Source: Pantoea deleyi
GTDB lineage: Bacteria; Pseudomonadota; Gammaproteobacteria; Enterobacterales; Enterobacteriaceae
DNA: 64,000 nt
NCBI RefSeq assembly: GCF_022647325.1
Contig: NZ_CP071405.1
Location: forward strand, 2,108,001 to 2,172,000
Reading direction: 5' to 3'
Shown: positions 36,373 through 46,741 of the stretch, piece after piece
How positions within the stretch are numbered: the stretch's first letter is position 1
How the letters are laid out: each line of letters begins with the position of its first letter
The notes under the pieces: model-generated
What the model saw: only the letters and a program-made list of their open reading frames with translations
The model's database searches: none
What the model was told of the DNA's origin: nothing
Made by a program: the position numbers and the translations under genes

Positions 36373-37372
36373 CCGGCTGTTCCCCGGCCGATTCCGCCTG
36401 CGGGTCGGCCACCAGCTGCTGCGCTATCCCCCACTCGAAGAGCGGTTCGCGCGCCAGATTCTTCATCTTCACTTCGCACATGATGTCGAACTCCCGGAAC
36501 GACAGCGCCCACGCATTCAGCGTCGGATTAAAGAAATAATCGGAGTGCGCCCGCAGTTTGCTTTTGCTCACCCCCAGCTGCTGCTGATCGGGCCAGCCCT
36601 GTGCCGGAATGATCCCCTCCTGCGAAATCGAATAGTGCAGCACCGGACGCACGCCGCGCCAGGAGTCAATCACTCTTGCCACACGCGCATCATCGGGCTG
36701 GATAAACGCGCTCTCTTTTACCCAGTGATGATGGATATCCAGCACCACCGGACAGAGCGGCGCCGCCTGCAGCACATCCTCCAGCGAGCAGGAGATCTCA
36801 TCGTTCTCCACCGTCAGCATCCGCCGCGCTTCCGGGCTGAGCCGGTTAAACGACTGCTTAAAGCCGTCGAAGCCCGCTTTGCCGTTCATATGGATGTTGA
36901 TTTTAAAATCCTGGAAGGTTTTGCCGTAGCCCATCAGGCAGGCACAAAGGGTGTGATACTCCACATCCTCCAGCGCGCGCGTCACCACATCAGGGTTGTC
37001 GGAGGCCAGCACGGTGTACTGCCCCGGATGGAAGGAGAGCCGGATCTGATGCGTCCGCGCCAGCTCGCCGCAGCGGGCAAACTGTGAATGGAGGGCCGGC
37101 AGAAATTCAGCAAACAGCGGTGCGGCTTCGGGCACCGTGTAGAGAGGCAGCAGATCGCTGCCGATACGCATCATTCTGAGGGACGGCGGTAAGGTCGCCA
37201 GCTGCTCCAGCGTCAGGAAGAGATGATTGAGGTTGGTGACGGTGATCTCATACAGCAGCTGATAGCGCTCGTCGTGCGATAAACTCAAGAAGCGTTTACG
37301 GGTGGTCGCGCGAAACGGGAAAAACTGTTTACCCTCGGGGTTGAGATACTTACATGCAAAGCCTAATTTCAT
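36365..37372 (-). CDS. uvsE: UV damage endonuclease UvdE/UvsE
   Basis: TIM-barrel endonuclease that nicks 5' of UV photoproducts, an alternative to nucleotide excision. 335 residues starting MKLGFACKYLNPEG, with LRMMRIGSDLLPLY, RLSFHPGQYTVLASDNP, FKINIHMNGKAGF and PVVLDIHHHWVKE supplying the metal-ligand Asp, His and Glu pattern of the family. GGAG precedes the start at 37372. It is uncommon in E. coli-like enterics but common in plant-surface and spore-forming bacteria, which suggests acquisition. Confidence 0.93.
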   Translation of the reverse strand: MKLGFACKYLNPEGKQFFPFRATTRKRFLSLSHDERYQLLYEITVTNLNHLFLTLEQLATLPPSLRMMRIGSDLLPLYTVPEAAPLFAEFLPALHSQFARCGELARTHQIRLSFHPGQYTVLASDNPDVVTRALEDVEYHTLCACLMGYGKTFQDFKINIHMNGKAGFDGFKQSFNRLSPEARRMLTVENDEISCSLEDVLQAAPLCPVVLDIHHHWVKESAFIQPDDARVARVIDSWRGVRPVLHYSISQEGIIPAQGWPDQQQLGVSKSKLRAHSDYFFNPTLNAWALSFREFDIMCEVKMKNLAREPLFEWGIAQQLVADPQAESAGEQPVK

Positions 37373-37672
37373 GTCTGCTCCTGATTTATGCTTATCAGAA
37401 GTGTAACAGGCCGCTGGCGACCGGCCAGTCGTGCGCCACGGCACTGAGCAGAATAACCGCAGCAGGCGGCTGACAGAGGGGGAGACGCGGCTGCCCGCCG
37501 CAGCGTGCGGCGATCGCCTGGGCCGGCCCCTTCGCTCTGTAAAGTGTGTGGAAACGTGTTCTGATGGCCGACCGGGCCGCGAAACGAGCCCGGTCGGGGT
37601 CGTGAGAAAGCCGTGCCCGGCCACGCTTAACTACCCGCCGTGTTGCGCGGATCAGCCGGGCCGCTGCCCCAC
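37373..37672. other. 300-bp gap between zinT and uvsE
   Basis: No convincing gene or regulatory site. The GC-rich ORFs crossing it lack ribosome sites. The uvsE promoter is presumably here, but no strong -35/-10 pair was found, and no LexA box was seen. Confidence 0.5.
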
Positions 37673-38323
37673 TCAGTGATGCAGCATCTCATCCACGACC
37701 TGCGGATTGGTCATCTGATAAGGGTAATAGGTCGGCCAGTTCTCCATCTCCGTCAGCAGCGCCTGCTGCGACACGTTGCCCATAAAAATATGGAAATGCG
37801 CAGACTTGCGTGGGCCGATGGTGTGATCGCTGAACTGCACAAATTTAGGCGCTTTGCTGCCGGCATCCTGGCACTCAAACAGGTAACGCACCCCTTTTTT
37901 ACCTGACGTATAGGTCAGGATTTTATGGCCCGCGTAGCGGTAGTGACAGGCGTTGACCTGCTCCCCGACGTGAAACTCCATTACGCCGTTTTCGATGCCG
38001 ATGGTCGCAACGTCGGTGGCGTAGCCTTTGCGGTAATAGTCTTTAATCGCCTCGGCTGTTTTACCGGGCGTCTGCTGCGCCTTCTTCTGCCAGACCGGGT
38101 CCAGCTCACCGCTCTGCAGCAGCGGATAGACCGACTGCCACAGTCCGTCCCAGTCGGAGAGCGGACGATCTTTCACATCGCTGTCAGCAAAAACCCCTTC
38201 TGCCGCCTTCTGCTCCATCGCAGACAACGGTTTACCCTGTGCGTGCGTGCCGTGCGCCAGCGCCTGCTGGCTGATTAACAGCGCCCCGATCACTCCAATC
38301 CACTGACCTGTCTGATTTGCCAA
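37673..38323 (-). CDS. zinT: Periplasmic metal-binding protein ZinT
   Basis: Zinc/cadmium-binding periplasmic protein that feeds the ZnuABC importer under zinc shortage. 216 residues like E. coli ZinT: signal peptide ending QQALA, then a His-rich N-terminus ([11 protein letters not shown]), the [19 protein letters not shown] motif given in two parts, and metal ligands in [18 protein letters not shown]. The family ending (YPYQM...EMLHH) is present. A perfect Zur-type operator lies just upstream. Confidence 0.95.
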   Translation of the reverse strand: MANQTGQWIGVIGALLISQQALAHGTHAQGKPLSAMEQKAAEGVFADSDVKDRPLSDWDGLWQSVYPLLQSGELDPVWQKKAQQTPGKTAEAIKDYYRKGYATDVATIGIENGVMEFHVGEQVNACHYRYAGHKILTYTSGKKGVRYLFECQDAGSKAPKFVQFSDHTIGPRKSAHFHIFMGNVSQQALLTEMENWPTYYPYQMTNPQVVDEMLHH

Positions 38324-38356
38324 AACCTTATCCTCACTCGCTGTTACAATGGCGCA

Positions 38357-38377
38357 AAATGTTATGATATAACATTT
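38357..38377. promoter_or_regulatory. Zur operator upstream of zinT
   Basis: AAATGTTATGATATAACATTT, near-perfect 21-bp dyad matching the Zur consensus GAAATGTTATAwTATAACATTTC. It lies 34 bp upstream of the zinT start, so zinT should be repressed when zinc is plentiful. Confidence 0.88.
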
Positions 38378-38665
38378 CTTAATTCAACGAAAAGTTTCCG
38401 GTTGTGACGTTAATTTTACTTACCGATCGATGACCGCTTCCGGCTCCTGCGCTGGCCCGCTGGCGGACGACGCCCGGACGCACCCGAACCAGGTTGCCCG
38501 TACGGCGGGCGCGGCCTGGCTCGCCGCTAAGCCAGACGGCATGCGGCCCCGATAAGCGTAGCGACAGGAGAGGCGCAGAGATAAGCGGCGGTTTTTATCC
38601 GGACAAAAAAGGAACGCGCGACGCAGTTAAATGGCCGCTTAATCCTCAGTATTGTTCAGGTTGTT

Positions 38666-38672
38666 CTATATT
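38666..38672 (+). promoter_or_regulatory. RpoS-type -10 before katE
   Basis: CTATATT in TTGTTCTATATTTAGTG, 42 bp before the katE ATG. E. coli katE is a classic RpoS-dependent gene, so this assignment is reasonable but untested. The remaining 390-bp gap shows no gene. Confidence 0.45.
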
Positions 38673-38713
38673 TAGTGTCGTCGAAAGTTAAACAACCGCT
38701 GGAGCATGGATTA

Positions 38714-40978
38714 ATGTCGAAAGATACAGAGAAGAAACCCCTGAGTGAACGTGCCCCCACCACCGGTCCCGAATCCTCAGAACCGGGTCTGGGATCGCTG
38801 GCCCCCAAAGATGGTTCGCATCAGCCCCCCGCTGAACCGACACCGCCCGGCAAACAGCCTACCGCACCGGGCAGCCTGAAAGCTCCGCAGACACACAACG
38901 CCAAACTTGACCAGCTTGAAGCCAGCCGGAAAAACGGCACCCATCAGGCGCTGACCACCAATCAGGGCACGCGCATCGCCAACGACCAGAACTCCCTGAC
39001 CGCCGGGTCGCGCGGGCCGACGCTGCTGGAAGACTTTATCCTGCGTGAGAAGATCACGCACTTTGACCACGAACGTATCCCGGAGCGTATCGTCCACGCC
39101 CGTGGTTCGGCCGCCCATGGCTACTTCCAGCCTTACCGCTCACTGACAGATCTGACCAAAGCGCAGTTCCTCAGTGATCCGGAGCAGACCACGCCTGTCT
39201 TTGTCCGTTTCTCCACGGTTCAGGGCGGTGCCGGTTCAGCGGATACCGTGCGCGACATTCGCGGTTTCGCCGCCAAGTTCTACACCGAAGAGGGTGTCTT
39301 CGACCTGGTGGGCAACAACACGCCGGTGTTCTTTATTCAGGATGCGCACAAATTCCCTGACTTTGTGCATGCCGTTAAGCCGGAGCCACACAACGAGATC
39401 CCGCAGGGCCAGAGCGCCCATGACACCTTCTGGGACTATGTCTCCCTGCAGCCGGAAACCATGCACAACGTGATCTGGGCGATGTCTGACCGTGGCATCC
39501 CGCGCAGCTACCGCACCATGGAAGGCTTTGGTATCCATACTTTCCGTCTGATCAACGCCGAAGGCAAAGCGACCTTTGTCCGCTTCCACTGGAAGCCGGT
39601 GGCCGGTAAAGCCTCGCTGCTGTGGGACGAGTCGCAGAAACTGACCGGTCGCGATCCCGATTTCCACCGTCGCGACCTCTGGGAAGCGATCGAAGCCGGA
39701 GATTTCCCGGAATATGAGCTGGGCCTGCAGCTGATCCCGGAGGAGGATGAGTTCAAATATGACTTCGATATTCTGGATGCCACCAAGCTGATCCCGGAAG
39801 CGCTGGTGCCGGTCGAGATCGTCGGCAAGATGGTGCTTAACCGCAACCCGGACAACTTCTTTGCGGAAACCGAGCAGGTGGCCTTCCATCCGGGCCATAT
39901 CGTTCCGGGTCTGGACTTCTCCAACGATCCGCTGCTGCAGGGCCGTCTCTTCTCCTATACCGACACGCAGATCAGCCGCCTGGGCGGGCCGAACTTCCAT
40001 GAGATCCCGATCAACCGTCCAACCTGCCCTTACCACAACTTCCAGCGTCAGGGGATGCATCGTCAGGATATTGATACCAATCCGGCGAACTACGAGCCGA
40101 ACTCCATCAACGATAACTGGCCGCGTGAAACCCCACCGGCGGCGAAAGGCGGCGGCTTCGAGAGCTATCAGGAGCGCGTGGAAGGCCATAAGGTACGTGA
40201 GCGCAGCCCGTCATTCGGCGAATACTATGCCCAGCCGCGTCTGTTCTGGAACAGCCAGACGGCGTTCGAGCAGCAGCACATCATCGGTGCCTACTCGTTC
40301 GAGCTGAGCAAAGTGGGCCGCACCTATATTCGTGAGCGTGTGGTGGATCATCTGGCGCGCATCGACCTGAAACTGGCGCAGGGCGTGGCGGATAACCTGG
40401 GTATCGCGCTGACCGACGAGCAGCGCAACATTCAGCCGCCTGCGGCGGTGAACGGCCTGACTCAGGATGAGAGCCTCAGCCTCTACGCCGTGCCGGGTGG
40501 AGAGATCAAAGGCCGCCAGGTGGCGCTGCTGCTCAGCGACGGCGTGAAAGCTGCCGATGTGCTGGCAATCCTGCAGGCGCTGAAGGCGGAAGGCGTTCAC
40601 GCCAAACTGCTGGCGCCGCACATGGGCCAGGTCCGGGCCGATGATGGTTCGGTGCTGCCGGTGGATGCGACCTTCGCCGGTCTGCCGTCACTGACTTTCG
40701 ATGCCGTCATCGTGCCGGATGGCAACATCGACGCCCTGCTGTTAAGCGGCGATGCCCGTTACTTCCTGCTGGAGGCCTACAAGCACCTCAAGGTGATCGG
40801 CCTGGTGGGCGACGCGCGTCGCTTTAACGCGCAGTTCGGCCTGAACGATGGCGATCAGGAAGAGGGTATCGTGCAGGGTGATTCGGCGGAGAGCGCGCTG
40901 ATGTCTGCGTTTACGCAGGCGATGAAGGCGCACCGCGTCTGGTCACGCAGCCAGAAGGCGCAGTCCGTGCCGGCCTGA
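38714..40978 (+). CDS. katE: Hydroperoxidase II (monofunctional haem catalase) KatE
   Basis: Large-subunit catalase with a C-terminal flavodoxin/DJ-1-like domain. 754 residues (E. coli 753). The disordered N-terminus is Pro/Gly-rich. Catalytic residues: the distal His in [13 protein letters not shown] (~128), Asn in [10 protein letters not shown] (~201), and the proximal Tyr in [13 protein letters not shown] (~415). The tail [18 protein letters not shown] opens the C-terminal domain. The start at 38714 was preferred over the in-frame start at 38675 on length and on GGAG 9 nt upstream. Confidence 0.96.
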   Translation: MSKDTEKKPLSERAPTTGPESSEPGLGSLAPKDGSHQPPAEPTPPGKQPTAPGSLKAPQTHNAKLDQLEASRKNGTHQALTTNQGTRIANDQNSLTAGSRGPTLLEDFILREKITHFDHERIPERIVHARGSAAHGYFQPYRSLTDLTKAQFLSDPEQTTPVFVRFSTVQGGAGSADTVRDIRGFAAKFYTEEGVFDLVGNNTPVFFIQDAHKFPDFVHAVKPEPHNEIPQGQSAHDTFWDYVSLQPETMHNVIWAMSDRGIPRSYRTMEGFGIHTFRLINAEGKATFVRFHWKPVAGKASLLWDESQKLTGRDPDFHRRDLWEAIEAGDFPEYELGLQLIPEEDEFKYDFDILDATKLIPEALVPVEIVGKMVLNRNPDNFFAETEQVAFHPGHIVPGLDFSNDPLLQGRLFSYTDTQISRLGGPNFHEIPINRPTCPYHNFQRQGMHRQDIDTNPANYEPNSINDNWPRETPPAAKGGGFESYQERVEGHKVRERSPSFGEYYAQPRLFWNSQTAFEQQHIIGAYSFELSKVGRTYIRERVVDHLARIDLKLAQGVADNLGIALTDEQRNIQPPAAVNGLTQDESLSLYAVPGGEIKGRQVALLLSDGVKAADVLAILQALKAEGVHAKLLAPHMGQVRADDGSVLPVDATFAGLPSLTFDAVIVPDGNIDALLLSGDARYFLLEAYKHLKVIGLVGDARRFNAQFGLNDGDQEEGIVQGDSAESALMSAFTQAMKAHRVWSRSQKAQSVPA

Positions 40979-40993
40979 TACCTGCCGCGAATA

Positions 40994-41021
40994 AAAAACC
41001 GCCCCCAGGGGCGGTTTTTTT
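40994..41021. terminator. Bidirectional intrinsic terminator between katE and the chemoreceptor
   Basis: AAAAACCGCCCC-CA-GGGGCGGTTTTTTT has T-runs on both strands. It serves katE (plus) and the convergent chemoreceptor gene (minus). Confidence 0.92.
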
Positions 41022-41047
41022 ATGGCACAGCGGAATCACGGCCGTTC

Positions 41048-42712
41048 TCAGAAGCTCTGCCAGTTATCATTGTCCGTGGCGGCGACAGGCTGACGAGCCG
41101 GCACCATCAGCGCCTTCGCCTTCGCCACCGGCGCGGCGGAGAACGCCGCCTGCAGGCTGCCGGTTTTAAACACCGAGACCGTTTTACGCAGGGTGCTCGC
41201 CTGATCCTCCAGCGAGGCGGCGGCGGTGGCGGACTCCTCCACCAGCGCGGCATTCTGCTGCGTCACCCCATCCATTTCCGACACCGCAATGCAGACCTGC
41301 TCAATGCCGCGGGTCTGCTCGGTGGAGGAGGCCGCGATCTCTTCGATCAGCTGCGTTACCCGGCTGACCGAGTTTACGATGCTCTCCATCGCCACGCCCG
41401 CCAGTGAAGCATGACCGGCGCCGGTTTTGATACGCTCGGCGGAGCGCTCAATCAGCCCACGGATCTCCTGTGCCGCACTGGCGCTGCGTCCGGCCAGCGA
41501 GCGGACTTCGCCCGCCACCACCGCAAACCCCCGGCCCTGCTCACCGGCGCGCGCGGCTTCCACGGCGGCGTTCAGCGCCAGAATGTTGGTCTGGAAGGCA
41601 ATGCTGTCGATAATGGCGGTAATCCCGGCGATCTGGCTGGAACTTTCGCTGATCTGATCCATGTTCGCGATAACCCGGGCGACAGTTTCCCCGCCCTGCT
41701 GCGCCGTGGCCGAGGCCTCTTTCGACACCGTGGTCGCCTGCCGGGCATTATCCGCGTTGAGCTTCACCGTAGACGTCAGCTGCTCCATGCTGGCGGCGGT
41801 CTGTTCCAGCGCGGCCGCCTGCTGCTCGGTGCGGGAGGAGAGATCGGTGCTGCCGGCCGAAATTTCCGCCGCACCGGTAAAGATAGAGCGGGTCGCCTCA
41901 TCAACCGAGGTAATGGTCACCACCAGCGCGTCGCGCATCTGCTGCAGCTCCTGCGTCAGCAGGCCCATTTCGTTGCGGCCTTCCGGCTGGATCGTCGCGG
42001 TGAGATCGCCCGCAGAGATGGCGCGCATATGGCCGGTCAGCCTGGCCAGCGGGCCAATCAGCAGCGTCTGCAGTCCAGTCCAGACCGCCACCCCGATCAC
42101 CCCGGTGATCAGGCCGATGGTCAGCAGCGCCCAGAGTGCATCCGTCAGGCTGCGCTGGTTATGCAGGGAGGTATCTTTCATCAGCTGGATGTTCACCGCC
42201 CGCCAGGCCTCATAGGCGCTGTCGAGCTGATCCTGCGCCGCCTGCGCCTCCAGGTTACCGTAGGCCGGATAGTTGCCCTGCTTCAGGAAGGTAATAGAGG
42301 CCAGCATGGTGTCACGCATCTGTTGGTAGGCTTTCTCAACCTGCGCCGACTGCGCCTCACTCTGCCCGGCTCTGCGCGGCATCACCTGCCACGCGTTGAA
42401 ATCCGCGTTGGCCCGCGCCGCAGACTGCCCCGCCTGCTCCAGCAGCGCCGCCATCGCCGCCAGCGATTTAGGGTCCTGCTGATTTTTCAGGAAACGGATT
42501 GCCACGCGGTTGATGGTGACGCGGGTTTTAATCAGGGTTTTAACCGCATCGCTGAGATGCTGCTGCTGCAGCGTCAGCTGTTCGGCCGCCACGAAGTTTT
42601 TATCGGCCTTTGAGACGCCGTTATAAAACAGAAAGCTGGTCAGGGTCAGTAACGTAATAAAAAGGGCAAGGATGGTCAGAATGCCGTGCGTAATTTTAAG
42701 ATTTTTTAGCAT
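41048..42712 (-). CDS. Methyl-accepting chemotaxis protein (4HB sensor type)
   Basis: 554-residue transmembrane chemoreceptor. TM1 (~10-30), a periplasmic four-helix-bundle-like sensor (~31-187), TM2 (~188-212), HAMP (~213-265), then the cytoplasmic signalling domain with the hairpin tip [25 protein letters not shown], given as [16 protein letters not shown] plus [12 protein letters not shown]. Methylation helices flank it. It ends DNWQSF, a close variant of the NWETF tail that tethers CheR and CheB in high-abundance receptors. The ligand is unknown. The HAMP-proximal sensor is like that of enteric Tsr/Tar paralogues. Confidence 0.94.
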   Translation of the reverse strand: MLKNLKITHGILTILALFITLLTLTSFLFYNGVSKADKNFVAAEQLTLQQQHLSDAVKTLIKTRVTINRVAIRFLKNQQDPKSLAAMAALLEQAGQSAARANADFNAWQVMPRRAGQSEAQSAQVEKAYQQMRDTMLASITFLKQGNYPAYGNLEAQAAQDQLDSAYEAWRAVNIQLMKDTSLHNQRSLTDALWALLTIGLITGVIGVAVWTGLQTLLIGPLARLTGHMRAISAGDLTATIQPEGRNEMGLLTQELQQMRDALVVTITSVDEATRSIFTGAAEISAGSTDLSSRTEQQAAALEQTAASMEQLTSTVKLNADNARQATTVSKEASATAQQGGETVARVIANMDQISESSSQIAGITAIIDSIAFQTNILALNAAVEAARAGEQGRGFAVVAGEVRSLAGRSASAAQEIRGLIERSAERIKTGAGHASLAGVAMESIVNSVSRVTQLIEEIAASSTEQTRGIEQVCIAVSEMDGVTQQNAALVEESATAAASLEDQASTLRKTVSVFKTGSLQAAFSAAPVAKAKALMVPARQPVAATDNDNWQSF

Positions 42713-42936
42713 GTCCAGAGGCTCATGTCAGAGGAGATAAGATCGTTATCGGCCGGTGCGCCATTTATCTGAGCGTCGCGCGCAGTCAGTGCCGCGCACA
42801 GAGGACAAAAACGGTGGCCGCGCGTGGCCTGCGACAGAAAAAAGCGCGGCGGCGGAACCTGAGCGCATTCGGCGCTTAACAACCGCCCTCCTGCTGTGGT
42901 TGAATTCGCCCCTCCTCTTTTTCGCACGTGGTTATC

Positions 42937-44193
42937 ATGCATTACATTCAGAGTCTGATGAGTTTTATCGAGGGAAACCGGGTGCTGTCGATCAGCTTCA
43001 GCCTGCTGCTGCTGGTGATGGCGGGCATGATCACGCACCTGATCTGCAAATTCTTCATCGTCAAAGTGATCAGGAAGGTCTTTTTCAGCAGCCATAAAAA
43101 GGGCGTGCCGCTGGATAAAGACATCCGCCTCTCTCAGAAACTGTCGAATTTTGTGCCGGTGATTGTGGTCTACAATTTCCTGCAGTTTATGCCGGGCCTG
43201 CCTGAAAATCTGAAGGTGGCCATTCAGACCATCTGCGGCATCCTGTTCTTTATCTATCTGTCGATCTTCTTTAATGAAGTGCTGGAGATCGTTAACAACT
43301 CCTACTCGCGCAAGTCCAAACGCAAAAATCACTCGATCAAAGGCTATATCCAGATTGGTAAAATTCTGGTGCATATCATTGCCGCGATCATGATTCTGGC
43401 GATCATGTCCAACAAGTCACCGGCGATTATCATCTCCTCGCTGGGTGCGGTGGCCGCGGTGCTGATGTTAATCTTCCAGCATACGCTGCTGTCGCTGGTG
43501 GCCAATATTCAGCTCTCCTCCAACGACGTGCTGCAGCTGGGCGACTGGATTGAGATGCCGGACAGAAACATCAGTGGCGAGGTGATCGATATTGCGCTGC
43601 ACACCATCACCATCCGCAACTGGGACAACACCCTGTCGCGCATCCCGACCAAAAATTTCCTGACCGAGACCTACACCAACTGGCAGGCGATGTTCTCCTC
43701 CGGCGCCCGGCGCATCATGCGCAGCTTCTGGCTCGACCAGAAGTCGATTACCTTTGTGAATCAGGAGATGCTGCAGGCGATGAGTCAGATCCGCCTGGCC
43801 GGTGAGGCGATCACGGAGCTGCTGGATGGACGTGATATCAGCGCCGTCGGCGACCGCTGGTTTATCGAAAACAACATTACCAACCTGATGGTGTTCCGTA
43901 AGTTCCTGACCGCCTGGCTGGCGCAGCGTGATGACATTCAGAAAGAGATGTATATCGTGGTGCGGCCGCTGAAGCCGTCGCCGGAGGGGTTGCCGGTGGA
44001 GGTCTACTGCTTCACCTCCTCCATCTACTGGGCCGACTATGAGAATACCCAGGCCGCGATTTTTGAGTACATCACGGCGATGACCCGTTTCTTTTCGCTG
44101 CAGATCTACCAGCATCCGGCTGGCTCCGACTTTGCCCGGCTGGCGCAGCCGCGCGCAGAGAGCCGGGAGGCGCCGCAGAACAGCGGATTCTGA
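42937..44193 (+). CDS. MscS-family mechanosensitive channel (YbdG/MscM type)
   Basis: 418-residue inner-membrane channel, about five TM segments before the pore helix. SPAIIISSLGAVAAVLMLIFQ (split, ~160-180) and IQLSSNDVLQLGDWIEMP (~195-212) are diagnostic for the YbdG branch; RNWDNTLSRIPT and IYWADYENTQAAIFEYI follow. Such channels release solutes on hypo-osmotic shock. The start at 42937 has a weak ribosome site; GTG 42928 is an alternative. It is next to the trehalose genes, which fits osmotic stress, but it is a separate transcript. Confidence 0.85.
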   Translation: MHYIQSLMSFIEGNRVLSISFSLLLLVMAGMITHLICKFFIVKVIRKVFFSSHKKGVPLDKDIRLSQKLSNFVPVIVVYNFLQFMPGLPENLKVAIQTICGILFFIYLSIFFNEVLEIVNNSYSRKSKRKNHSIKGYIQIGKILVHIIAAIMILAIMSNKSPAIIISSLGAVAAVLMLIFQHTLLSLVANIQLSSNDVLQLGDWIEMPDRNISGEVIDIALHTITIRNWDNTLSRIPTKNFLTETYTNWQAMFSSGARRIMRSFWLDQKSITFVNQEMLQAMSQIRLAGEAITELLDGRDISAVGDRWFIENNITNLMVFRKFLTAWLAQRDDIQKEMYIVVRPLKPSPEGLPVEVYCFTSSIYWADYENTQAAIFEYITAMTRFFSLQIYQHPAGSDFARLAQPRAESREAPQNSGF

Positions 44194-44201
44194 CCGATTG
44201 T

Positions 44202-44226
44202 GCCCGGTGGCAAGCCGTCACCGGGC
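44202..44226. terminator. Hairpin between convergent channel and lipoprotein genes
   Basis: GCCCGGTG-N9-CACCGGGC, an 8-bp perfect stem 8 nt after the channel stop. No T-run. Confidence 0.5.
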
Positions 44227-44245
44227 AGCGCAACGGCCGGGCCGG

Positions 44246-44536
44246 TTAACTCTTGCTCAGCGCATAATTCAGCACTCTGTCATTTTTCATCTGTACGGTC
44301 AGCGTCTGCCCCTCGGTGGTGTTCAGGGTACGCGCCTCGCTGTAAGTCCACTTCAGCAGCCGCTGCCCGTCGGTATAGGGCGTTTCACTGTCGGGCGGCC
44401 CGAACAGCGCGATCAGCTGCGAACGGGTGGTCTGACCGGCATGAATATGCTGCAGATTACCGCTGTCCAGCCGGTGTCCGACCCGGTTAGAACAGGCGGA
44501 AAGCAGCAGCACAGCTAACAGAACGCATTTCCTCAC
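44246..44536 (-). CDS. BamE/SmpA-like small lipoprotein
   Basis: 96 residues: lipobox LLLSAC (Cys ~15), then a BamE/OmlA-like domain with IHAGQTTRSQLIALFGPPDSE (in two parts; the G-x-T-x-x-L-x-x-x-F/L-G-x-P pattern) and LLKWTYSEART. Function unknown; BamE relatives sit at the outer membrane. The GTG start at 44536 follows AAAAGGAT. Upstream, GGCGCCGGT-GTG-ACCGGTGCC (~44558-44582) is a hairpin near the promoter area. Confidence 0.8.
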   Translation of the reverse strand: MRKCVLLAVLLLSACSNRVGHRLDSGNLQHIHAGQTTRSQLIALFGPPDSETPYTDGQRLLKWTYSEARTLNTTEGQTLTVQMKNDRVLNYALSKS

Positions 44537-44734
44537 GTCATATCCTTTTCAAAGTTCAGCGGCGCCGGTGTGACCGGTGCCATCATGGTTAAGCGTAGAG
44601 TGCATCCGCACCGTCCGGCAGGATTTTCTGCGCCTGCCCGGACGCGTTTGCACCGCGTGACGCCGGTTTCAGCGCAATTAACATAAATTAATGCCCCGCC
44701 ATGCCCCGCCGTCCTGCGACTGCAACATCTTAGT

Positions 44735-44741
44735 CTATGAT
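44735..44741 (+). promoter_or_regulatory. Possible RpoS-type -10 before treZ
   Basis: CTATGAT in TAGTCTATGATTACTG, about 215 bp before treZ. The intervening sequence (44742-44956) holds no credible gene on the plus strand. The assignment is weak. Confidence 0.25.
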
Positions 44742-44956
44742 TACTGTCTGTATACCCAATGGAAACGGTCTCAACGCTGGCTTCCCGCGGTATCACGCTG
44801 AATACCTGTCCGGCTTTCTGGCCGGAAGAGACGCGCCAGCCCACCTGGCATCCTGGTCTCGCTGATCGCTTTACGGTTTTTTGACGCTTGTATCATCAAC
44901 ATCCTTTTCGTGCGATGGCTGCCATCGTGCATTTCCAGGCTAAATGAGGCAACTGA

Positions 44957-46741
44957 ATGGAATCCAAATCTTTTTTTAAAAGTTGGGGCGCAGAACGGGT
45001 TGCCGACGACGAGGTGCGTTTTCGCCTCTGGGCAACCGGCCAGCAGCGCGTCACGCTGCGGCTCTCGGGTCAGGATATTGAGATGACACCCCAGGCGGAT
45101 GGCTGGTTCGAAACCCGGGTCACCGGTGTCGCCGCCAATGCCGAATATGATTTTGTACTGGCGGATGGCACCGCCGTGCCCGATCCCGCTGCCCGCGCGC
45201 AGAAAGATGAGGTCAGCGGCCCGTCGCTGGTGATCGATCCGGCAGCCTATCGCTGGCAGAACAGCGAGTGGCAGGGACGGCCGTGGGAAGAGTCGGTGGT
45301 GTATGAGCTGCACATCGGCACCTTTACCGCTGAGGGGACGTTCCGGGCGGCCATTGAGAAGCTGCCGATGCTGGCTGAGACCGGCATCACCATGATCGAG
45401 GTGCTGCCGGTGTCGCAGTTTGGCGGCAACCGCGGCTGGGGCTACGACGGCGTTCTGCTCTATGCGCCGCATGCCGCCTACGGCACGCCCGACGATTTCA
45501 AAGCCTTTATTGATGCCGCGCATGGTCATGGGCTGTCGGTGGTGCTGGATATCGTCCTGAACCACTTCGGGCCGGAGGGCAACTATCTGCCGCTGCTCTC
45601 GCCCGACTTCTTCCACAAGGAGCGTCAGACACCCTGGGGTGCCGGGATCGCCTACGACGTCGATGCGGTGCGCCGCTACATCGTGGAAGCCCCGCTCTAC
45701 TGGCTTCAGGAGTATCATCTGGATGGCCTGCGTTTCGATGCGATCGATCAGATTGACGATCCCAGCGAAAAGCATGTGCTGGTCGAGATTGCCGAGCGCA
45801 TTCGCGCCGACATTACCGATCGTCCTGTCCACCTCACCACCGAAGATTGCCGCAACGTCACCTTCCTGCATCCGCGCGATGAAAACGGCCATGCGCCGCT
45901 CTTCACCGGCGAATGGAACGATGACTTCCATAACGCCGTGCACGTACTGGCCACCGGGGAAGATCACGCCTACTACCAGGATTTCGCCGACAGGCCGGAA
46001 CAGCGGGTGGCACGCGCGCTGGCCGAGGGCTTCGTCTATCAGGGCGAAGTGTCGAAACAGTCGGGCGAACCGCGCGGCGTGAAGAGCAGCAGCCAGCCGC
46101 CCGTCGCCTTCGTTGACTTCATTCAGAACCATGATCAGACCGGGAACCGCGCACAGGGCGACCGCCTGATCACGCTGGCAGGCGCAGCGCGCACTCAGGT
46201 CCTGCTGGCAACGCTGCTGGTCTCCCCCCATATCCCGCTGCTGTTTATGGGCGAAGAGTATGGCGAAACGCGGCCATTCCTCTTCTTTACCGATTTCCAC
46301 GGCGATCTGGCGAAAGCCGTCCGCGAAGGACGCGCCAGGGAGTTTGAGGGCCATGCGGGTCACGGCGAAACCGTGCCGGATCCCAACGACATCACCACCT
46401 TTGAGCAGTCAAAACTGAACTGGTCGCACACCGGGACGCCGGAAGGTCAGCAGTGGCTGACGCTGACGCGCCAGCTGCTGGCCCTGCGTCAGACACATAT
46501 CGTGCCGCTGCTGCGTGACGCGGGCGGCGATGCCGGTCAGGTCGTGAGCACGGCGGAAGGTTTCCTCGCGGTGCGCTGGGACTTCCCGCAGGGCACGCTG
46601 TCCCTGGCGCTGAACGTCGGCAGCCACGCGCAGCCGATCCCGGATCTGCCGGGCGACACCCTGTTTGCCTGGCCGCAGGCCGGCACCGAACTGCCCCCCA
46701 ACGCTATCCTGGTGCGTCTGGCTAAGAGAGAAGCAGAATGA
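44957..46741 (+). CDS. treZ: Maltooligosyltrehalose trehalohydrolase TreZ
   Basis: GH13 enzyme releasing trehalose from maltooligosyltrehalose made by TreY. 594 residues: N-terminal CBM48-like domain (~8-95), then a GH13 barrel with YELHIGTFTAEGTF (~115), the nucleophile Asp in GLRFDAIDQIDDP (~258), the acid Glu in LTTEDCRN (~290) and FIQNHDQTGNRAQGD (~390). It overlaps treY as ATGA. With treY and glgX it forms the glycogen-to-trehalose TreYZ route, distinct from OtsAB. Confidence 0.95.
   Translation: MESKSFFKSWGAERVADDEVRFRLWATGQQRVTLRLSGQDIEMTPQADGWFETRVTGVAANAEYDFVLADGTAVPDPAARAQKDEVSGPSLVIDPAAYRWQNSEWQGRPWEESVVYELHIGTFTAEGTFRAAIEKLPMLAETGITMIEVLPVSQFGGNRGWGYDGVLLYAPHAAYGTPDDFKAFIDAAHGHGLSVVLDIVLNHFGPEGNYLPLLSPDFFHKERQTPWGAGIAYDVDAVRRYIVEAPLYWLQEYHLDGLRFDAIDQIDDPSEKHVLVEIAERIRADITDRPVHLTTEDCRNVTFLHPRDENGHAPLFTGEWNDDFHNAVHVLATGEDHAYYQDFADRPEQRVARALAEGFVYQGEVSKQSGEPRGVKSSSQPPVAFVDFIQNHDQTGNRAQGDRLITLAGAARTQVLLATLLVSPHIPLLFMGEEYGETRPFLFFTDFHGDLAKAVREGRAREFEGHAGHGETVPDPNDITTFEQSKLNWSHTGTPEGQQWLTLTRQLLALRQTHIVPLLRDAGGDAGQVVSTAEGFLAVRWDFPQGTLSLALNVGSHAQPIPDLPGDTLFAWPQAGTELPPNAILVRLAKREAE

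Noticed and set aside
36365..37624. 419-residue uvsE with long N-terminal extension
   Set aside because: The family starts at MKLGFACKYL, preceded by GGAG at 37372; the extension is Arg/Pro-rich antisense-like sequence.
39236..40189. 317-codon minus-strand ORF
   Set aside because: Antisense to katE; shadow frame.
41411..42613. 400-codon plus-strand ORF
   Set aside because: Antisense to the chemoreceptor; no ribosome site or recognisable domains.
44771..46363. Long 530-codon minus-strand ORF
   Set aside because: Antisense to treZ; composition and lack of motifs mark it as a shadow.
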